A DNA stretch of 32,314 nt from Spartobacteria bacterium LR76 (GCA_003054655.1 QAYZ01000006.1:1-32314), one strand, 5' to 3'; positions 16,338-26,008 are shown, numbered from the stretch's first letter. The notes: generated by a model from the sequence alone, not told the origin. Numbers and translations are program-made.

Positions 16338-19300
16338 GGAGAAGAATAAAAGAAGAATGGCGAGGCAGCCGCAGGGCGATTGATCATGACCGGTCGTCCA
16401 GGGCTAAAGAGCAGAGTCGACTCGGCCGATCCGCCGCCTTGGCGACGCCAGCTCAAGCCATCGTAATAATAAGTCATCCAAACTGTTCCCGTCCAAATCT
16501 GGACATGATCGCCGACGGTCGGGAAGCCCGGTTCCACGTTCCAGCCCGGCAAGCGTTGCAACGCAGCCTCGGAGAAAGTCGCGGTGCGCGGTGTGGTTGC
16601 GATAAAACTCTGTTTCCCTGCGGGAGCCGATACCCTCACCCCCGCTGCGCCTAGCCTTCCCACAAGCTGCATAGACTTCGAACTACCTTTCCGTACTATG
16701 ATGTACCCTTGATCTGGACGTATGACTATATTACCTGCATCGCCACCCCCGACCTGAACCCACCGTACACCATTGTGATAATAGCTCAACCACGCAGCCC
16801 CATTCCAAACGCGGAGCTGATCTGCTTCGCCGGGCGATCCTCCTTGAAGACTCCCGGCGGGAAACAGCGAGCTCAGCGTGTGCGCAGGAATCAGTTCAAA
16901 TGAATCCACTCCGGCCTGAATTCCCAAAGCAGTCAGGTTCAACCCTCCAGGAAGAAGGTTTACGCGACTGTCCGTGTTTGCATTCGAGGTCGATACCTCC
17001 AGGAGCGTTCCTTTAGCGGTTCCACTGGTGACTCTTAGTAACCAAGGCTCCTCCGACTGGGAAAGCGCACCGGGCAGCCAGTTCGCATTTGCGCAGGTGA
17101 TATAGGAAGAACCTACTCCCGCAATAAGGCCGGCGCGAACCCCATGAAAGACGCTTTTGGAGACTCGTTCGAGCGGAAAAGCCACCGCATTCTCCCGGCC
17201 TTGCCGGAGCTGCATTTCAAGTCTTCCTCCGGCTTCGGTGGTTACTGAACTTGTCCCATACGAGACACGCAGCCGCAGGTATCTTGCCGGAGAAGTCTTG
17301 TCTCCATCGGTGTAAACGATCTTTTCATCAACGAAGCCCGGGTTTGTAACCAGCGGGGTCCAGTTTTTCAGATCGACGCTTCCCTCTATTACATAGGTCA
17401 GGTCTGCACAGTGCCGGAAGAACGACATCGAAAGAGCTTTGGTCTCATTCATCTCAATCTCTGGAAATCCCTCCCTTCCAGATTCCGCACTGTTCGGATC
17501 CCCTCCGAATGCATATTCAAGCAAGTTACAAACTCCATCGTGATCCGGGTCTTGGTCGGGGGCGCCGGATCCCTCCTCAGGCAGCCCGCACTTGAGCGTC
17601 CACGTTTTGAATGTGGATTTTCCGGTCACCTTGATATTGCTGAAGCGGGTATCGTCACCGCCTCCAAAACAAACCCGACTGAAATTCGAGTACGAGTTTT
17701 CCCCTCGGACGGTCTCCATAAGACGCCCATCCATATAGACCTTGAGCTGTCCGGTGTCTTTTCTCCATGTCAAACGCAGCTTGGCGAAAGGAAGAGTATT
17801 TACCTTATGCCCGGAGTTCTGCGGCGAGCCGAGCAACGTGCCAAGTGAGTCAAATGTGAGGGAGGAAAGACCGGAACCGGTGAATTTCCGGATACTGACT
17901 ACGCCGCATCCATCTTGCAATGTACTCAACGACGAATCCCAGGCGGCGCCATACCCATTTGTTCCGTCGGAGTTGAACAGTCCGATCCAGAGTGCGCGGG
18001 CATAACCCGTGTGCATCACATCTGCAGTCAGATCAAAGTCTTCGCTCAGATTACACACGAGGCTGCGAGTAAAGACCGCATTATTCAGCCGGGTATATCG
18101 ATCACCGTTTTCTTCTCCGAAGGTTGGAGTCGTGGAGGATCCAGCGGGACTCCACTTTTCACTCATACGATTCGAACCCGTATTCCAGCCAGTGTAATCA
18201 AATGCGTCGTCAAGGATGGTGTATTCCGCCGGATGCGCTCCGACAAAGAGAGTGACAGAATCCTTCCACTCTCCCGAAGTCGCCGTGACAGTGACGTTCC
18301 CTGCCTTGCGGCCTGCGGTGAACACTCCGTCCGCATTAATCGTTCCATCGCCATCCATTGACCAGACCACCGATGGCTGCGTGGCTAATTTATTAAATTG
18401 AGAGTCGTAGCAGGTGGCCTTGAATGCGATCGTCTCTCCAAAGGCGACCCTCGGTTTCTCGGAGGTGCCCGGGCTGATCCTTAGATATCCCGACATGGAG
18501 TACACTCCCTGGCTGGCGTTCTCGTAGGTCCCGGTAGAGGAAACCTCACGCTTCACTGCACGCACCATATAGAAGGAATCCGCGCTTCCTGCCGAGTCAA
18601 AATAGCTCATTACAGTTCCAGGAAGTTTGACGATGCGGGTGTAGGGCCCAGTCTCCGCTTCAGCTCGATAGACACGATACTCCGAGACGGCCCCATCCGG
18701 CGAGGGCGACCACGAAATCTGCTGTCCATTACAGAGAACGACTCCAGGCGGGGCAACCACATGCAACCTCAGAGTGGGATCCCCCATGAGAGCCATGTAT
18801 GTTCTGGTCGGCCACTCGCCGGTATCGTATATGGTCGACGTCGCATTCTGGGAGAGCAAATGGCTATATCCCGTCGTCATTCCCATTCCCATTGGATGAA
18901 ACAGCCAATAACGAAATCCAGACCAAACGCAGGTAAGCCCATAGGAGGTCGCGAGCGGCGCTCGCAACAAGACATTATCTTTCTGAAACTCGACGAAATA
19001 GCTTCCAAACAACATCGTGAACAACGCCCGGTGATTTAAATTTACGAAATCCTGAGTCGATACCACCCCGTCAGCGCTAGTGTAAGATCCCCCGCCAGAT
19101 CCGTAGGCAAACGTATAGTCATTGGTAGGTAGAACGGTGTTCCAATCGCCAGCGCCAATACTGCCTGCCAGCGTCCCCCAGCTTCGCCATGCGGCTGAAG
19201 GAAAAGTTGACGACCATGTGTCATCAACCAGCGCACGATTTGCAGCGACTAGCGTTTTGAAGCGAAATGCGTGGGTTTTCGCCAGATACTGACGGTGCAA

Positions 19301-20455
19301 TTCGATAGAATTCTTCGGAAACATCGTCATTCCCGCCAGATCGGCTCTACCCACTTGCAATGCCAAGGAGCCAGGAGCGTTGTTTTGATCGAACACCCCA
19401 TCGCCAGCAATGAACCCGGATGTGGCCGCTGTGTCCGTCCATCTTTCCGGCAGTGCCATGTCTGCATAGTACATATCGGCTGGAATGGCTCTGGGCGCGT
19501 GCCCATCTGGGGCATACCAACCGCTCATGGGAACCGCAACTCGTCCAAATATATAAACGGCTTTGAGTCGGGTCGGCGCCTCGTCGTATACCGAGTGAAT
19601 CACTTTTTTAACCTCAGTCGGCTCCTGGTCAGCGGTGATATCGCGCCTGACAACCTCCCAGCCGTCGCCCACTAAATCCATCACACATTGCGACAGTTCC
19701 CCAGATAGCGCGGCAGAATACGTCTGATCCACCAACAAAAGAACTCTGCCGCGATCTTCTGGGAGGGGAACATCGACTCCCGAGTAGATATACCCGTTCG
19801 AATTTGAAACCGAGGTATCTATCTTGGCGATTCGGTACTCGTAACATACTCCCGCCTGCACGGTATTATCTGTCCATGTATTTGCTCCTTTGGGAAGGGA
19901 TGCTACGGCTGAACCCCAGCCGGGTTGCTCCAGGGTTCTCCGATAGATTACCCAGCCCTGAAGCGTCTTAGTCGGCCACGTGGGCCAGTTCAGGGTGATG
20001 CTTGGAGGTGGTCCTGCTGATGCTGTCGCCTTCAATACGACGACCCGCTCGTAAGCTGGGGTGGACAGCATGAACTCCCCATCGCTCGTGTCCGTAGATG
20101 AGGGGTTGGAAAGACTTGTGATCCGAATGTAATTCCCGTCTGATGGGGTAACCCAGTTCCCCCAGGTGAAATTATAGCTCCCGGTATTGGGAGCGCTTGC
20201 CGCGAGCAAGCCAACTCCCCCGTTTGCCGGGGTGATCCACTCGATTTTCACGTTACCACCGTCGTCTGAGGTCCACTTGAAAGTGGATGTGGAGTCCCGG
20301 AAATAGACCTCTCCTCCCGAAGGCGAGGTGACAGTTATCGTAGCGTTCGCCAGTCCGCCGAGAAGAAAGAATGCAAAGACAAATCCAGCCAGCATTCGGA
20401 GTCCGGAGCACCAACGAGTGAACGATGAAAAGCGCATATCCAATATCAATTCCAT
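16334..20455 (-). CDS. Large exported multidomain protein with C25-like, jelly-roll and TIGR02597-like domains
   Basis: 1373 residues. Rough order: signal peptide (1-39); Kre9/Knh1-type beta domain from ITVTSPSGGEVYF (40-130); fibronectin type III-like (135-215); gingipain (peptidase C25)-like region (235-570), with VYIFGRVAVP, PADMYYADM and MGDPTLRLH; a second FN3-like repeat (575-650); bacterial Ig-like domain (655-740); concanavalin-like jelly roll (745-945); a calcium-type DQDPDHDG repeat followed by NLLEYAFGGDP (967-987); a YVIEGSVDLKNW repeat (1021-1032); and a TIGR02597-like C-terminus (1075-1373), with LTALGIQAGVDSFELIPA and two W/Y-rich repeats. In the C25-like part the segment where the catalytic Cys is expected reads LFGSYFVEF, so peptidase activity is doubtful. 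Its start overlaps the preceding stop by ten bases. A cell-surface scaffold or adhesin is likely (inference). Confidence 0.8.
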   Translation of the reverse strand: MELILDMRFSSFTRWCSGLRMLAGFVFAFFLLGGLANATITVTSPSGGEVYFRDSTSTFKWTSDDGGNVKIEWITPANGGVGLLAASAPNTGSYNFTWGNWVTPSDGNYIRITSLSNPSSTDTSDGEFMLSTPAYERVVVLKATASAGPPPSITLNWPTWPTKTLQGWVIYRRTLEQPGWGSAVASLPKGANTWTDNTVQAGVCYEYRIAKIDTSVSNSNGYIYSGVDVPLPEDRGRVLLLVDQTYSAALSGELSQCVMDLVGDGWEVVRRDITADQEPTEVKKVIHSVYDEAPTRLKAVYIFGRVAVPMSGWYAPDGHAPRAIPADMYYADMALPERWTDTAATSGFIAGDGVFDQNNAPGSLALQVGRADLAGMTMFPKNSIELHRQYLAKTHAFRFKTLVAANRALVDDTWSSTFPSAAWRSWGTLAGSIGAGDWNTVLPTNDYTFAYGSGGGSYTSADGVVSTQDFVNLNHRALFTMLFGSYFVEFQKDNVLLRAPLATSYGLTCVWSGFRYWLFHPMGMGMTTGYSHLLSQNATSTIYDTGEWPTRTYMALMGDPTLRLHVVAPPGVVLCNGQQISWSPSPDGAVSEYRVYRAEAETGPYTRIVKLPGTVMSYFDSAGSADSFYMVRAVKREVSSTGTYENASQGVYSMSGYLRISPGTSEKPRVAFGETIAFKATCYDSQFNKLATQPSVVWSMDGDGTINADGVFTAGRKAGNVTVTATSGEWKDSVTLFVGAHPAEYTILDDAFDYTGWNTGSNRMSEKWSPAGSSTTPTFGEENGDRYTRLNNAVFTRSLVCNLSEDFDLTADVMHTGYARALWIGLFNSDGTNGYGAAWDSSLSTLQDGCGVVSIRKFTGSGLSSLTFDSLGTLLGSPQNSGHKVNTLPFAKLRLTWRKDTGQLKVYMDGRLMETVRGENSYSNFSRVCFGGGDDTRFSNIKVTGKSTFKTWTLKCGLPEEGSGAPDQDPDHDGVCNLLEYAFGGDPNSAESGREGFPEIEMNETKALSMSFFRHCADLTYVIEGSVDLKNWTPLVTNPGFVDEKIVYTDGDKTSPARYLRLRVSYGTSSVTTEAGGRLEMQLRQGRENAVAFPLERVSKSVFHGVRAGLIAGVGSSYITCANANWLPGALSQSEEPWLLRVTSGTAKGTLLEVSTSNANTDSRVNLLPGGLNLTALGIQAGVDSFELIPAHTLSSLFPAGSLQGGSPGEADQLRVWNGAAWLSYYHNGVRWVQVGGGDAGNIVIRPDQGYIIVRKGSSKSMQLVGRLGAAGVRVSAPAGKQSFIATTPRTATFSEAALQRLPGWNVEPGFPTVGDHVQIWTGTVWMTYYYDGLSWRRQGGGSAESTLLFSPGRPVMINRPAAASPFFFYSSP

Positions 20456-23400
20456 GAGTTGTTGTAACTTTCCGCCGTGTAAGTCGTCGGCGACGCATTG
20501 ACAAAAACCGACTTTCCTTCCGGCACGCAGGTAACGGTGTTCCTCTCAAAAAGAATGCTCTGCCCAACGGAACCCGGCTCGATCAGGACTCCAAAATCAC
20601 CGGTTTTCCGTATGATATTCCGAAGAAATGAAACGGCATACTGCGGAGCGCCTCCCTGAATCTGCAAACCTTTGTAGGTCGCATCTAAAATGCGATTATC
20701 GGCGATAGTGACATTATTGATTGCAGCATGAATTGCCTCGCTGCCGAATAACCCGTTGTTCGAATTGCCAGCGAGTATCCAAAGGGCAGAACCCCATTGG
20801 CCGTTCAGCGGTGTTCCTCGTGCAAAGCCCCCACTTCGGAGGACGAGGTTTCGCCGGACGATCGAGTTTTCCAGCGCGAACATCCCAAAGTCTTCGGAAA
20901 CCGGTTGATTGATCCCTAATCCCGGGAAAAGGGCATTATCCACCAGGTAATTGTACTCCACCAAATGTCCCTTTCCTCCGCCGAGGTCGCCATTCATTCC
21001 CCACCAGATCGCAGACACCGTATTTCGCCGAAGCGTACAGTTTTCCGTCCGCGTGTCGCCTGTGTGGGTGCGATGGGACAGGATTGCGGTTCCATCATCG
21101 CCACAACCGCGCACATGATTATTTTCGATCAAGACCCCGTTCGCGCTATGAGCGATCGTGATTCCGTCCGCATAGGTAAATCGCACTCTGCAATTCCGAA
21201 CCTGACCTGTTCCCTGGACCCAGAATCCCGTCAGAGTATGCGAGATCCAGACATTGTTAACTTTCCATCCGGTCTTTCCCTTTCCCCCATCAAACGCATT
21301 GGATCCGATGCTGCGTCCGGTGCGCGCCAGACTCTCGACAAAGAGGTCCGACACCTCGACGTCGCTATCCAGCTTGAAGCCCATGGTCCCGCTCCAATCG
21401 TCCGGGGGATCGACCTGACTCCCGAGAATTTCCGTAAACCAAGGTCCCGCTCCGCGCACCTTGACGCCTGCGGGCACGGTGAAAGGCTGTTGCTGATAAT
21501 AGCGACCTGAGGGAATCCAAACGACCTTTTTGGGCTCGTACGCCGATGCAGCATTGAGACATTGCTGGATTGCCGCAGTGTCATCTGCGCTATCCGATCC
21601 ACTGGCCCCGAAATCAGCAACAGAAAGGAATGGCTCCGCCGGGGGCGCAATTGGAGTCGCGAATTCTAAATCAACCAAATCGACGAGATAATATTCCGCG
21701 GTGTCGCCTTGCGACTTTTTCAAGCGAAGCTTCGTCCCAGTCGGCAGCTCCTCTCCAAGCCGGACACGAACCTCGTCCCAAAAAACGCAAGGCTTCCTGT
21801 CCGGTGAAGAATCATTCGAAAGACCTTCATAATCGTTCGGGGTGCTGGCATTAGCGTACAGCCAGGCATGCGTGGGACTGATGACAACCGGACCTGCTTG
21901 AAGACTTTGCTCTACACCATTAACGACCTTCTGGAGGGTTAATGTGTAGGTCACGGAACTTCCCGAGGGAGCGTCAGGAACGCACACGCGGAAGACCGCA
22001 GTGTTTGCAGGTGAGGAAACAGGGATATCAATATAATCCCCCACCGTTCCGAGATGCGCATACGATCTGCCAGACGCTTCCCTCGCTGGTGAACTTACCG
22101 TCGGATCTTCCAGCCTTCGGACGAGTCCAGGATGTGCTGTATCCTCTGCCTCACAGGTTTCAAAAGGCAACTCGGCTCCGATGGGGATTCTGACTCTTAC
22201 ATTGTCAACGACATCTCCTTCGCTACCGCCGACAGCAACTCGCTGAAACGAACTGAAATCGGAGTCGATGTACGAATGGACCAGGCTTTCATTCATGTAA
22301 ACGTCGATCCTCCGGGAGTCCACACTCCAGCACACTCGAAAATGGGCGGGTTCCGAATCTGTGATCAGTTGATTTCCCGCACTCACGCCCCCGAGGAGTG
22401 CCGTCCCATAGAGATCGAAGGAGACAGGCGTCTGTTGATCGATTTTGTGTATGCGAACAATTCCCTTTCCTCCCCACATCGGGCCGCTTGGAGTCGTGCC
22501 CGAGGAGTCCCAGGACACGGCGTACCCGCTGTTACTGTCTTTTGAAAGCAGCCCCACCCATGCAAATTTCTGAAACCCCGCATGCCTGACATCAAAGGCA
22601 ATCTCCGCGTCATAAGTAAGAGGTTCCGACAACTGTGTCTCCGCGACACCATTATGCAAAAGAAGCCTCCCCCTCGATAGGGTGGGCATAGTCCCACTAT
22701 GGTGAGTCCATATCGCACTCAAGAGGTCTGTATTTTTGTAGGAGAAAGAATCCTGAAAAACAGTTCCGGGAAGCGGAACAGGTTGGACGCTCCTCACAAC
22801 AAGATTGTCAACCAGTCCTCCATTCGCCGAAGATCCATCTCTTCCGCCTCCGATATAGATCCTCGAAAACTCATCGAACGAAAAATCTTCCTTCTCCCCG
22901 ACGAAAGCACCATCCATAGACACCCGCAGTTTTCCTTCCGTGCGGTTCCAACTCAGCGTAATCCGTGCAGGCGGCGCCTGGGAGAATGAGTGATATGAGC
23001 CCATTTCCGATGGATTTGGCAGCGGACTCCCGCAGTAATAGGTCGTAAGAGATGCCGCCGAGGGAACATCGATCTTGCTCACTCTCAGAAAACCCTTCCC
23101 ACCCCAATTGCTAGCGCTAGCAGAATCCCACGAGACAGAGTAGCCCTGCGTACCAGAGGCATTCAAAATCGCCACCCAGATCAATGACTGGCTTCCAGTG
23201 TGAAGAGCATCAAACGTCAGCTCAAAATCGTCAGAGACAACTTCGGTCAATTCACGCCAAACAACACCATCCCGGAGCCGCAACGCCCCGCCCTCTACAA
23301 CAGGCCCAGAACCGCTGCTGACCTGCCATCCCGAATTCAGAGTTCCAGAGTCAAAATCATCCTGCAAAGCAGGAACCAAACGCCTCGGTGTCGCGTGGAC

Positions 23401-23457
23401 AACACTCAAAGACACCAACATCAATAAGGATAAAACCCTTCGTTTCATCACTTTCAT
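20446..23457 (-). CDS. Exported GH87-like beta-helix glycosidase with two jelly-roll domains and a CBM
   Basis: About 1003 residues from the ATG at 23457; a GTG at 23475 would add six and numbering here uses that longer form. Signal peptide to about residue 28. Two homologous concanavalin-like domains follow (36-230 and 238-430), then a CBM6/35-like module starting at ETCEAEDTAHPG (438-607). From DFGASGSDSADDTAAIQ (621) to the end is a pectate-lyase-type right-handed beta-helix. Its core, NNVWISHTLTGFWV, then YADGI (Asp770), then GCGDDG (Asp793, Asp794), has the sequence style and the 23-residue spacing of the catalytic Asp trio that I recall for GH87 alpha-1,3-glucanase/mycodextranase (D1045, D1068, D1069 in Agl-FH1). 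Likely an alpha-glucanase; another glycan is possible. First gene of the seven-gene operon. Confidence 0.8.
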   Translation of the reverse strand: MKVMKRRVLSLLMLVSLSVVHATPRRLVPALQDDFDSGTLNSGWQVSSGSGPVVEGGALRLRDGVVWRELTEVVSDDFELTFDALHTGSQSLIWVAILNASGTQGYSVSWDSASASNWGGKGFLRVSKIDVPSAASLTTYYCGSPLPNPSEMGSYHSFSQAPPARITLSWNRTEGKLRVSMDGAFVGEKEDFSFDEFSRIYIGGGRDGSSANGGLVDNLVVRSVQPVPLPGTVFQDSFSYKNTDLLSAIWTHHSGTMPTLSRGRLLLHNGVAETQLSEPLTYDAEIAFDVRHAGFQKFAWVGLLSKDSNSGYAVSWDSSGTTPSGPMWGGKGIVRIHKIDQQTPVSFDLYGTALLGGVSAGNQLITDSEPAHFRVCWSVDSRRIDVYMNESLVHSYIDSDFSSFQRVAVGGSEGDVVDNVRVRIPIGAELPFETCEAEDTAHPGLVRRLEDPTVSSPAREASGRSYAHLGTVGDYIDIPVSSPANTAVFRVCVPDAPSGSSVTYTLTLQKVVNGVEQSLQAGPVVISPTHAWLYANASTPNDYEGLSNDSSPDRKPCVFWDEVRVRLGEELPTGTKLRLKKSQGDTAEYYLVDLVDLEFATPIAPPAEPFLSVADFGASGSDSADDTAAIQQCLNAASAYEPKKVVWIPSGRYYQQQPFTVPAGVKVRGAGPWFTEILGSQVDPPDDWSGTMGFKLDSDVEVSDLFVESLARTGRSIGSNAFDGGKGKTGWKVNNVWISHTLTGFWVQGTGQVRNCRVRFTYADGITIAHSANGVLIENNHVRGCGDDGTAILSHRTHTGDTRTENCTLRRNTVSAIWWGMNGDLGGGKGHLVEYNYLVDNALFPGLGINQPVSEDFGMFALENSIVRRNLVLRSGGFARGTPLNGQWGSALWILAGNSNNGLFGSEAIHAAINNVTIADNRILDATYKGLQIQGGAPQYAVSFLRNIIRKTGDFGVLIEPGSVGQSILFERNTVTCVPEGKSVFVNASPTTYTAESYNNSWN

Positions 23458-23636
23458 TTTCTTAGGGGGATACACCTGGAAGGCGTTAAACTAATTGGCT
23501 AGCGACATCTACACCTCACTCATCAGGACGCGAAAACACACTTGTCTTCGCGTCAATCTTCCACCGCTATCAACGGCAGCAGAATCCGCAGACTTCACAC
23601 TTAACCAGACTCACGTTAGCTTTTTTGAACCGCGAA

Positions 23637-23652
23637 CCTTATCGCAATTCGC
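23637..23652 (+). promoter_or_regulatory. Candidate operator half-site upstream of the GH87/cassette operon
   Basis: CCTTATCGCAATTCGC keeps the left arm CTTATCGC of the palindrome found at three other promoters, but the right arm is degenerate. It lies in the 275-base gap in front of the operon, the only place where its promoter could be. No other clear motif is seen in the gap. Confidence 0.35.
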
Positions 23653-23750
23653 AAAAGCAACCTGAAAATGGTCGGAACTCCACATTATAACTACAGAAAA
23701 TTTTCTTCGAACGAACTGCGGCAAGGCATCAGGTGAAATGGTGACCGGTT

Positions 23751-24473
23751 TTACTCGCCAGACAATTCCACGCTTCGATATATCGCCCCACCCATGCCGG
23801 AAAGAACGACTTCGGAAAACTCTTCAGCTTGATCAAGAAAGGCTGTGCCGATCAATGAATCTTCCATCCACAGATCCAAGCGACCTTCCGTACGATTCCA
23901 AGTCAGCCGGAATTTCGCAAATGGCTCGGTGATGGCCTTCTGTCCGCTCACTCCCGCTTTTGCGGGAAGCCCCTGCGGCGTCGACATTCTTTCCGCCCCC
24001 TCACCGTTTAGGATCAGCATGTAGGGTGGTTTGTCCTCCGTCGTCCTATTTATCGAGTATAGGCATGCAAATCCGCTGGAATCCCAGTTTTCGGGATGTG
24101 AGGCATCCCAAACAACCACGACTCCCTTTTGGAAATCGCTCGTAAACAATCCAAACCACTGGCCTTGCGCGTATTTCGTATGCAGTAGTTCGACCTGGAG
24201 CGAAAACTCCTGAACAACCGGTCTTTCAAGGTTGAAACTTACGACGGTCTCACTAAGAAAAAGTCCCTTGCCCGACTCAAAAGTCGGCTCGGGGCCAGAT
24301 AGACGGCTCCAAGAATCTTGAAAAGTCGTCTCCGCTTTTTGATCTGCGAAATTGGTGCTTAAAAGGGTGCCTGCCAACGCTTCATTCATTTGGAGGGAAA
24401 GCACCCCCGCCAATGCCGGAATTAAAAACAAACGACGCGTCAAGCCCAGGGGTATAAGAGTTTCGAGGTTCAT
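23751..24473 (-). CDS. Exported concanavalin-like jelly-roll protein
   Basis: 240 residues. Signal peptide about 1-35 (RRLFLIPALAGVLSLQMNEALAG). The rest is one copy of the domain shared with the two large proteins of the neighbouring operon: LLHTKYAQGQWFGLFTSD, then VVWDASHPENW, then FRLTWNRTEGRLDLWMEDSL near the end. The WNRTEG motif is identical to one in the GH87-like protein. There is no membrane anchor or PEP-CTERM. It is probably a secreted glycan-binding or lyase-like protein; a bare jelly roll cannot be assigned to a CAZy family from sequence alone. It starts 24 bases after the beta-helix gene, so it is the last gene of the 26902-23751 operon. Confidence 0.75.
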   Translation of the reverse strand: MNLETLIPLGLTRRLFLIPALAGVLSLQMNEALAGTLLSTNFADQKAETTFQDSWSRLSGPEPTFESGKGLFLSETVVSFNLERPVVQEFSLQVELLHTKYAQGQWFGLFTSDFQKGVVVVWDASHPENWDSSGFACLYSINRTTEDKPPYMLILNGEGAERMSTPQGLPAKAGVSGQKAITEPFAKFRLTWNRTEGRLDLWMEDSLIGTAFLDQAEEFSEVVLSGMGGAIYRSVELSGE

Positions 24474-24497
24474 ACAGTGTCCTGATATCGCTATTTT

Positions 24498-25988
24498 CTA
24501 CTCGCCGTCTTCAATCATTTTACGGGCCTTATCCACATTTGGCGAGGTTCCGACCAAAAGCAGCCTGTCTCCACTCTCGAGGGTCATCTCTTCTCTCGTG
24601 CTTTCCGGGCCAGCGATCCACGAATTTCCTCGCCAGATTCCCCGGACATAGGCTCCTCCAGCAGTTATTTTCGACTCCTTGAGAGATTTTCCGGAAAGGG
24701 CATCGTTCTTTAGTTTAACAACCGCCTCTTGAACAGGAAGGCCGAAGCCGTTGGGAATCTGAGGCAAGGCGACCGGCGCACCGCCGAGAATGCTAGAGCT
24801 GATGGTTGACCCAGTAACATTCCCCCCTTCGCTTTCTGCGGACTCGGGAGCGGGGAAACTATTGTTCCTGACGAAGATTGACTTCACCAGCCCATGAATA
24901 CGCACCGGATTGCTTGGACTATTCTCGACTTTGTTGTTTTCAATCAAGACGTTCTGAACCGGTAGTTCCGTGCTTGAGAACACCTCAATTCCCCCTTGGA
25001 GGAAGTCTGGAAACAGCCGATAGAGCCCTGGACAGTTCACTACGGTGTTGCCTTGAACCAGCACGTTATCCACCCCGAAGGTTTGATACGAACTTTCGCT
25101 GGCAATGTAAATTCCCGCTCCGGATGTATTGGCGACCCGATTGTTGCGAATCGTGACGTTCTCCCCACCTACGACGGTTATGCCTCGGCCCCAGTACTGG
25201 TCGGCCACGTCGTTGTTTTCGATCATGATGTTCCTACACATCTCCTTCTGCACCTGATAACTCACCACGGCAATACAGTCGTCGCCGCTGTTGCGAACCA
25301 AGTTACCCGCGATGTAGATATCGCTGGAGTGATTCGAGACATGAATGGAATCGGACTTTGTATTCCGAACAAGGTTGTTGGTAACCCTCCCGTTCTTGGC
25401 ATAGATCATGATCCCTGCTGCGTTGGCGCCATCAATCTCGATGTGAGAAATCTCAAACCCATCGGCATCGTTCGCCTGCACAGCATCATTCTCGGAGTCT
25501 CGGCGGGTTGGCACCGTCGAGACTCTGATGTTCTCGATGGCCGGCTTGTCACCCTTCAATACGATCATCTGTTTTTTCGGATCGGGTGCAAACAGAGTGG
25601 TCTTGTCAGATCCCGCTCCCTTCAGACGCACACTGTCAATAGTCAGCTTACGATACTCCCATGTTCCTTCCGGAATATAAACGACGCGCCCAGCTTCCTT
25701 GGCGGCGGCCAGAGCCTTGGTTATCGCCTCGGTCGAGTCGAAGTTCTTTTCCGGACGAGCGCCATAGTCGACAATATTTATCGCCTCATCGCCCCCAAGG
25801 GCCGCAGAGAAGGAAACCACGCTTAGCAACAACAATAGCGCGCTTGCAGCAACCATCCGCCCCGCAGGGAAGAGATCGCGCGAAGCGAATAGCGTCCTTG
25901 ACCCTGGATCAGATCCCCCAGAGCGAGCCCCGCAAGTGATTACCCGACCAGAAACCCAACCCCGCATTCCAAGGCGAAAAACATTCAT
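24498..25988 (-). CDS. Exported right-handed beta-helix protein, GH87/GH28-like
   Basis: 496 residues from 25988, or 452 from the ATG at 25856. The latter starts just before the hydrophobic signal core (MVAASALLLLLSVVSF) and is attractive; the extra 44 residues are Arg- and Gly-rich. The mature part begins with a pectate-lyase-type INIVDYGARPEKNFDSTEAI, followed by many beta-helix rungs of the form 'NNxVxN'. It holds SDSI (Asp213) and SGDDCIA (Asp236, Asp237), the same 23-residue spacing seen in the GH87-like enzyme of the adjacent operon. A C-terminal domain (about 410-496) reads as two small repeats and ends DKARKMIEDGE. Either a glycosidase or a lyase on an alpha-linked glycan; polygalacturonase is an alternative given the GDDC motif. 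It follows the PEP-CTERM gene by 20 bases. Confidence 0.75.
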   Translation of the reverse strand: MNVFRLGMRGWVSGRVITCGARSGGSDPGSRTLFASRDLFPAGRMVAASALLLLLSVVSFSAALGGDEAINIVDYGARPEKNFDSTEAITKALAAAKEAGRVVYIPEGTWEYRKLTIDSVRLKGAGSDKTTLFAPDPKKQMIVLKGDKPAIENIRVSTVPTRRDSENDAVQANDADGFEISHIEIDGANAAGIMIYAKNGRVTNNLVRNTKSDSIHVSNHSSDIYIAGNLVRNSGDDCIAVVSYQVQKEMCRNIMIENNDVADQYWGRGITVVGGENVTIRNNRVANTSGAGIYIASESSYQTFGVDNVLVQGNTVVNCPGLYRLFPDFLQGGIEVFSSTELPVQNVLIENNKVENSPSNPVRIHGLVKSIFVRNNSFPAPESAESEGGNVTGSTISSSILGGAPVALPQIPNGFGLPVQEAVVKLKNDALSGKSLKESKITAGGAYVRGIWRGNSWIAGPESTREEMTLESGDRLLLVGTSPNVDKARKMIEDGE

Positions 25989-26008
25989 CGACGGATTATG
26001 ATTATGAT

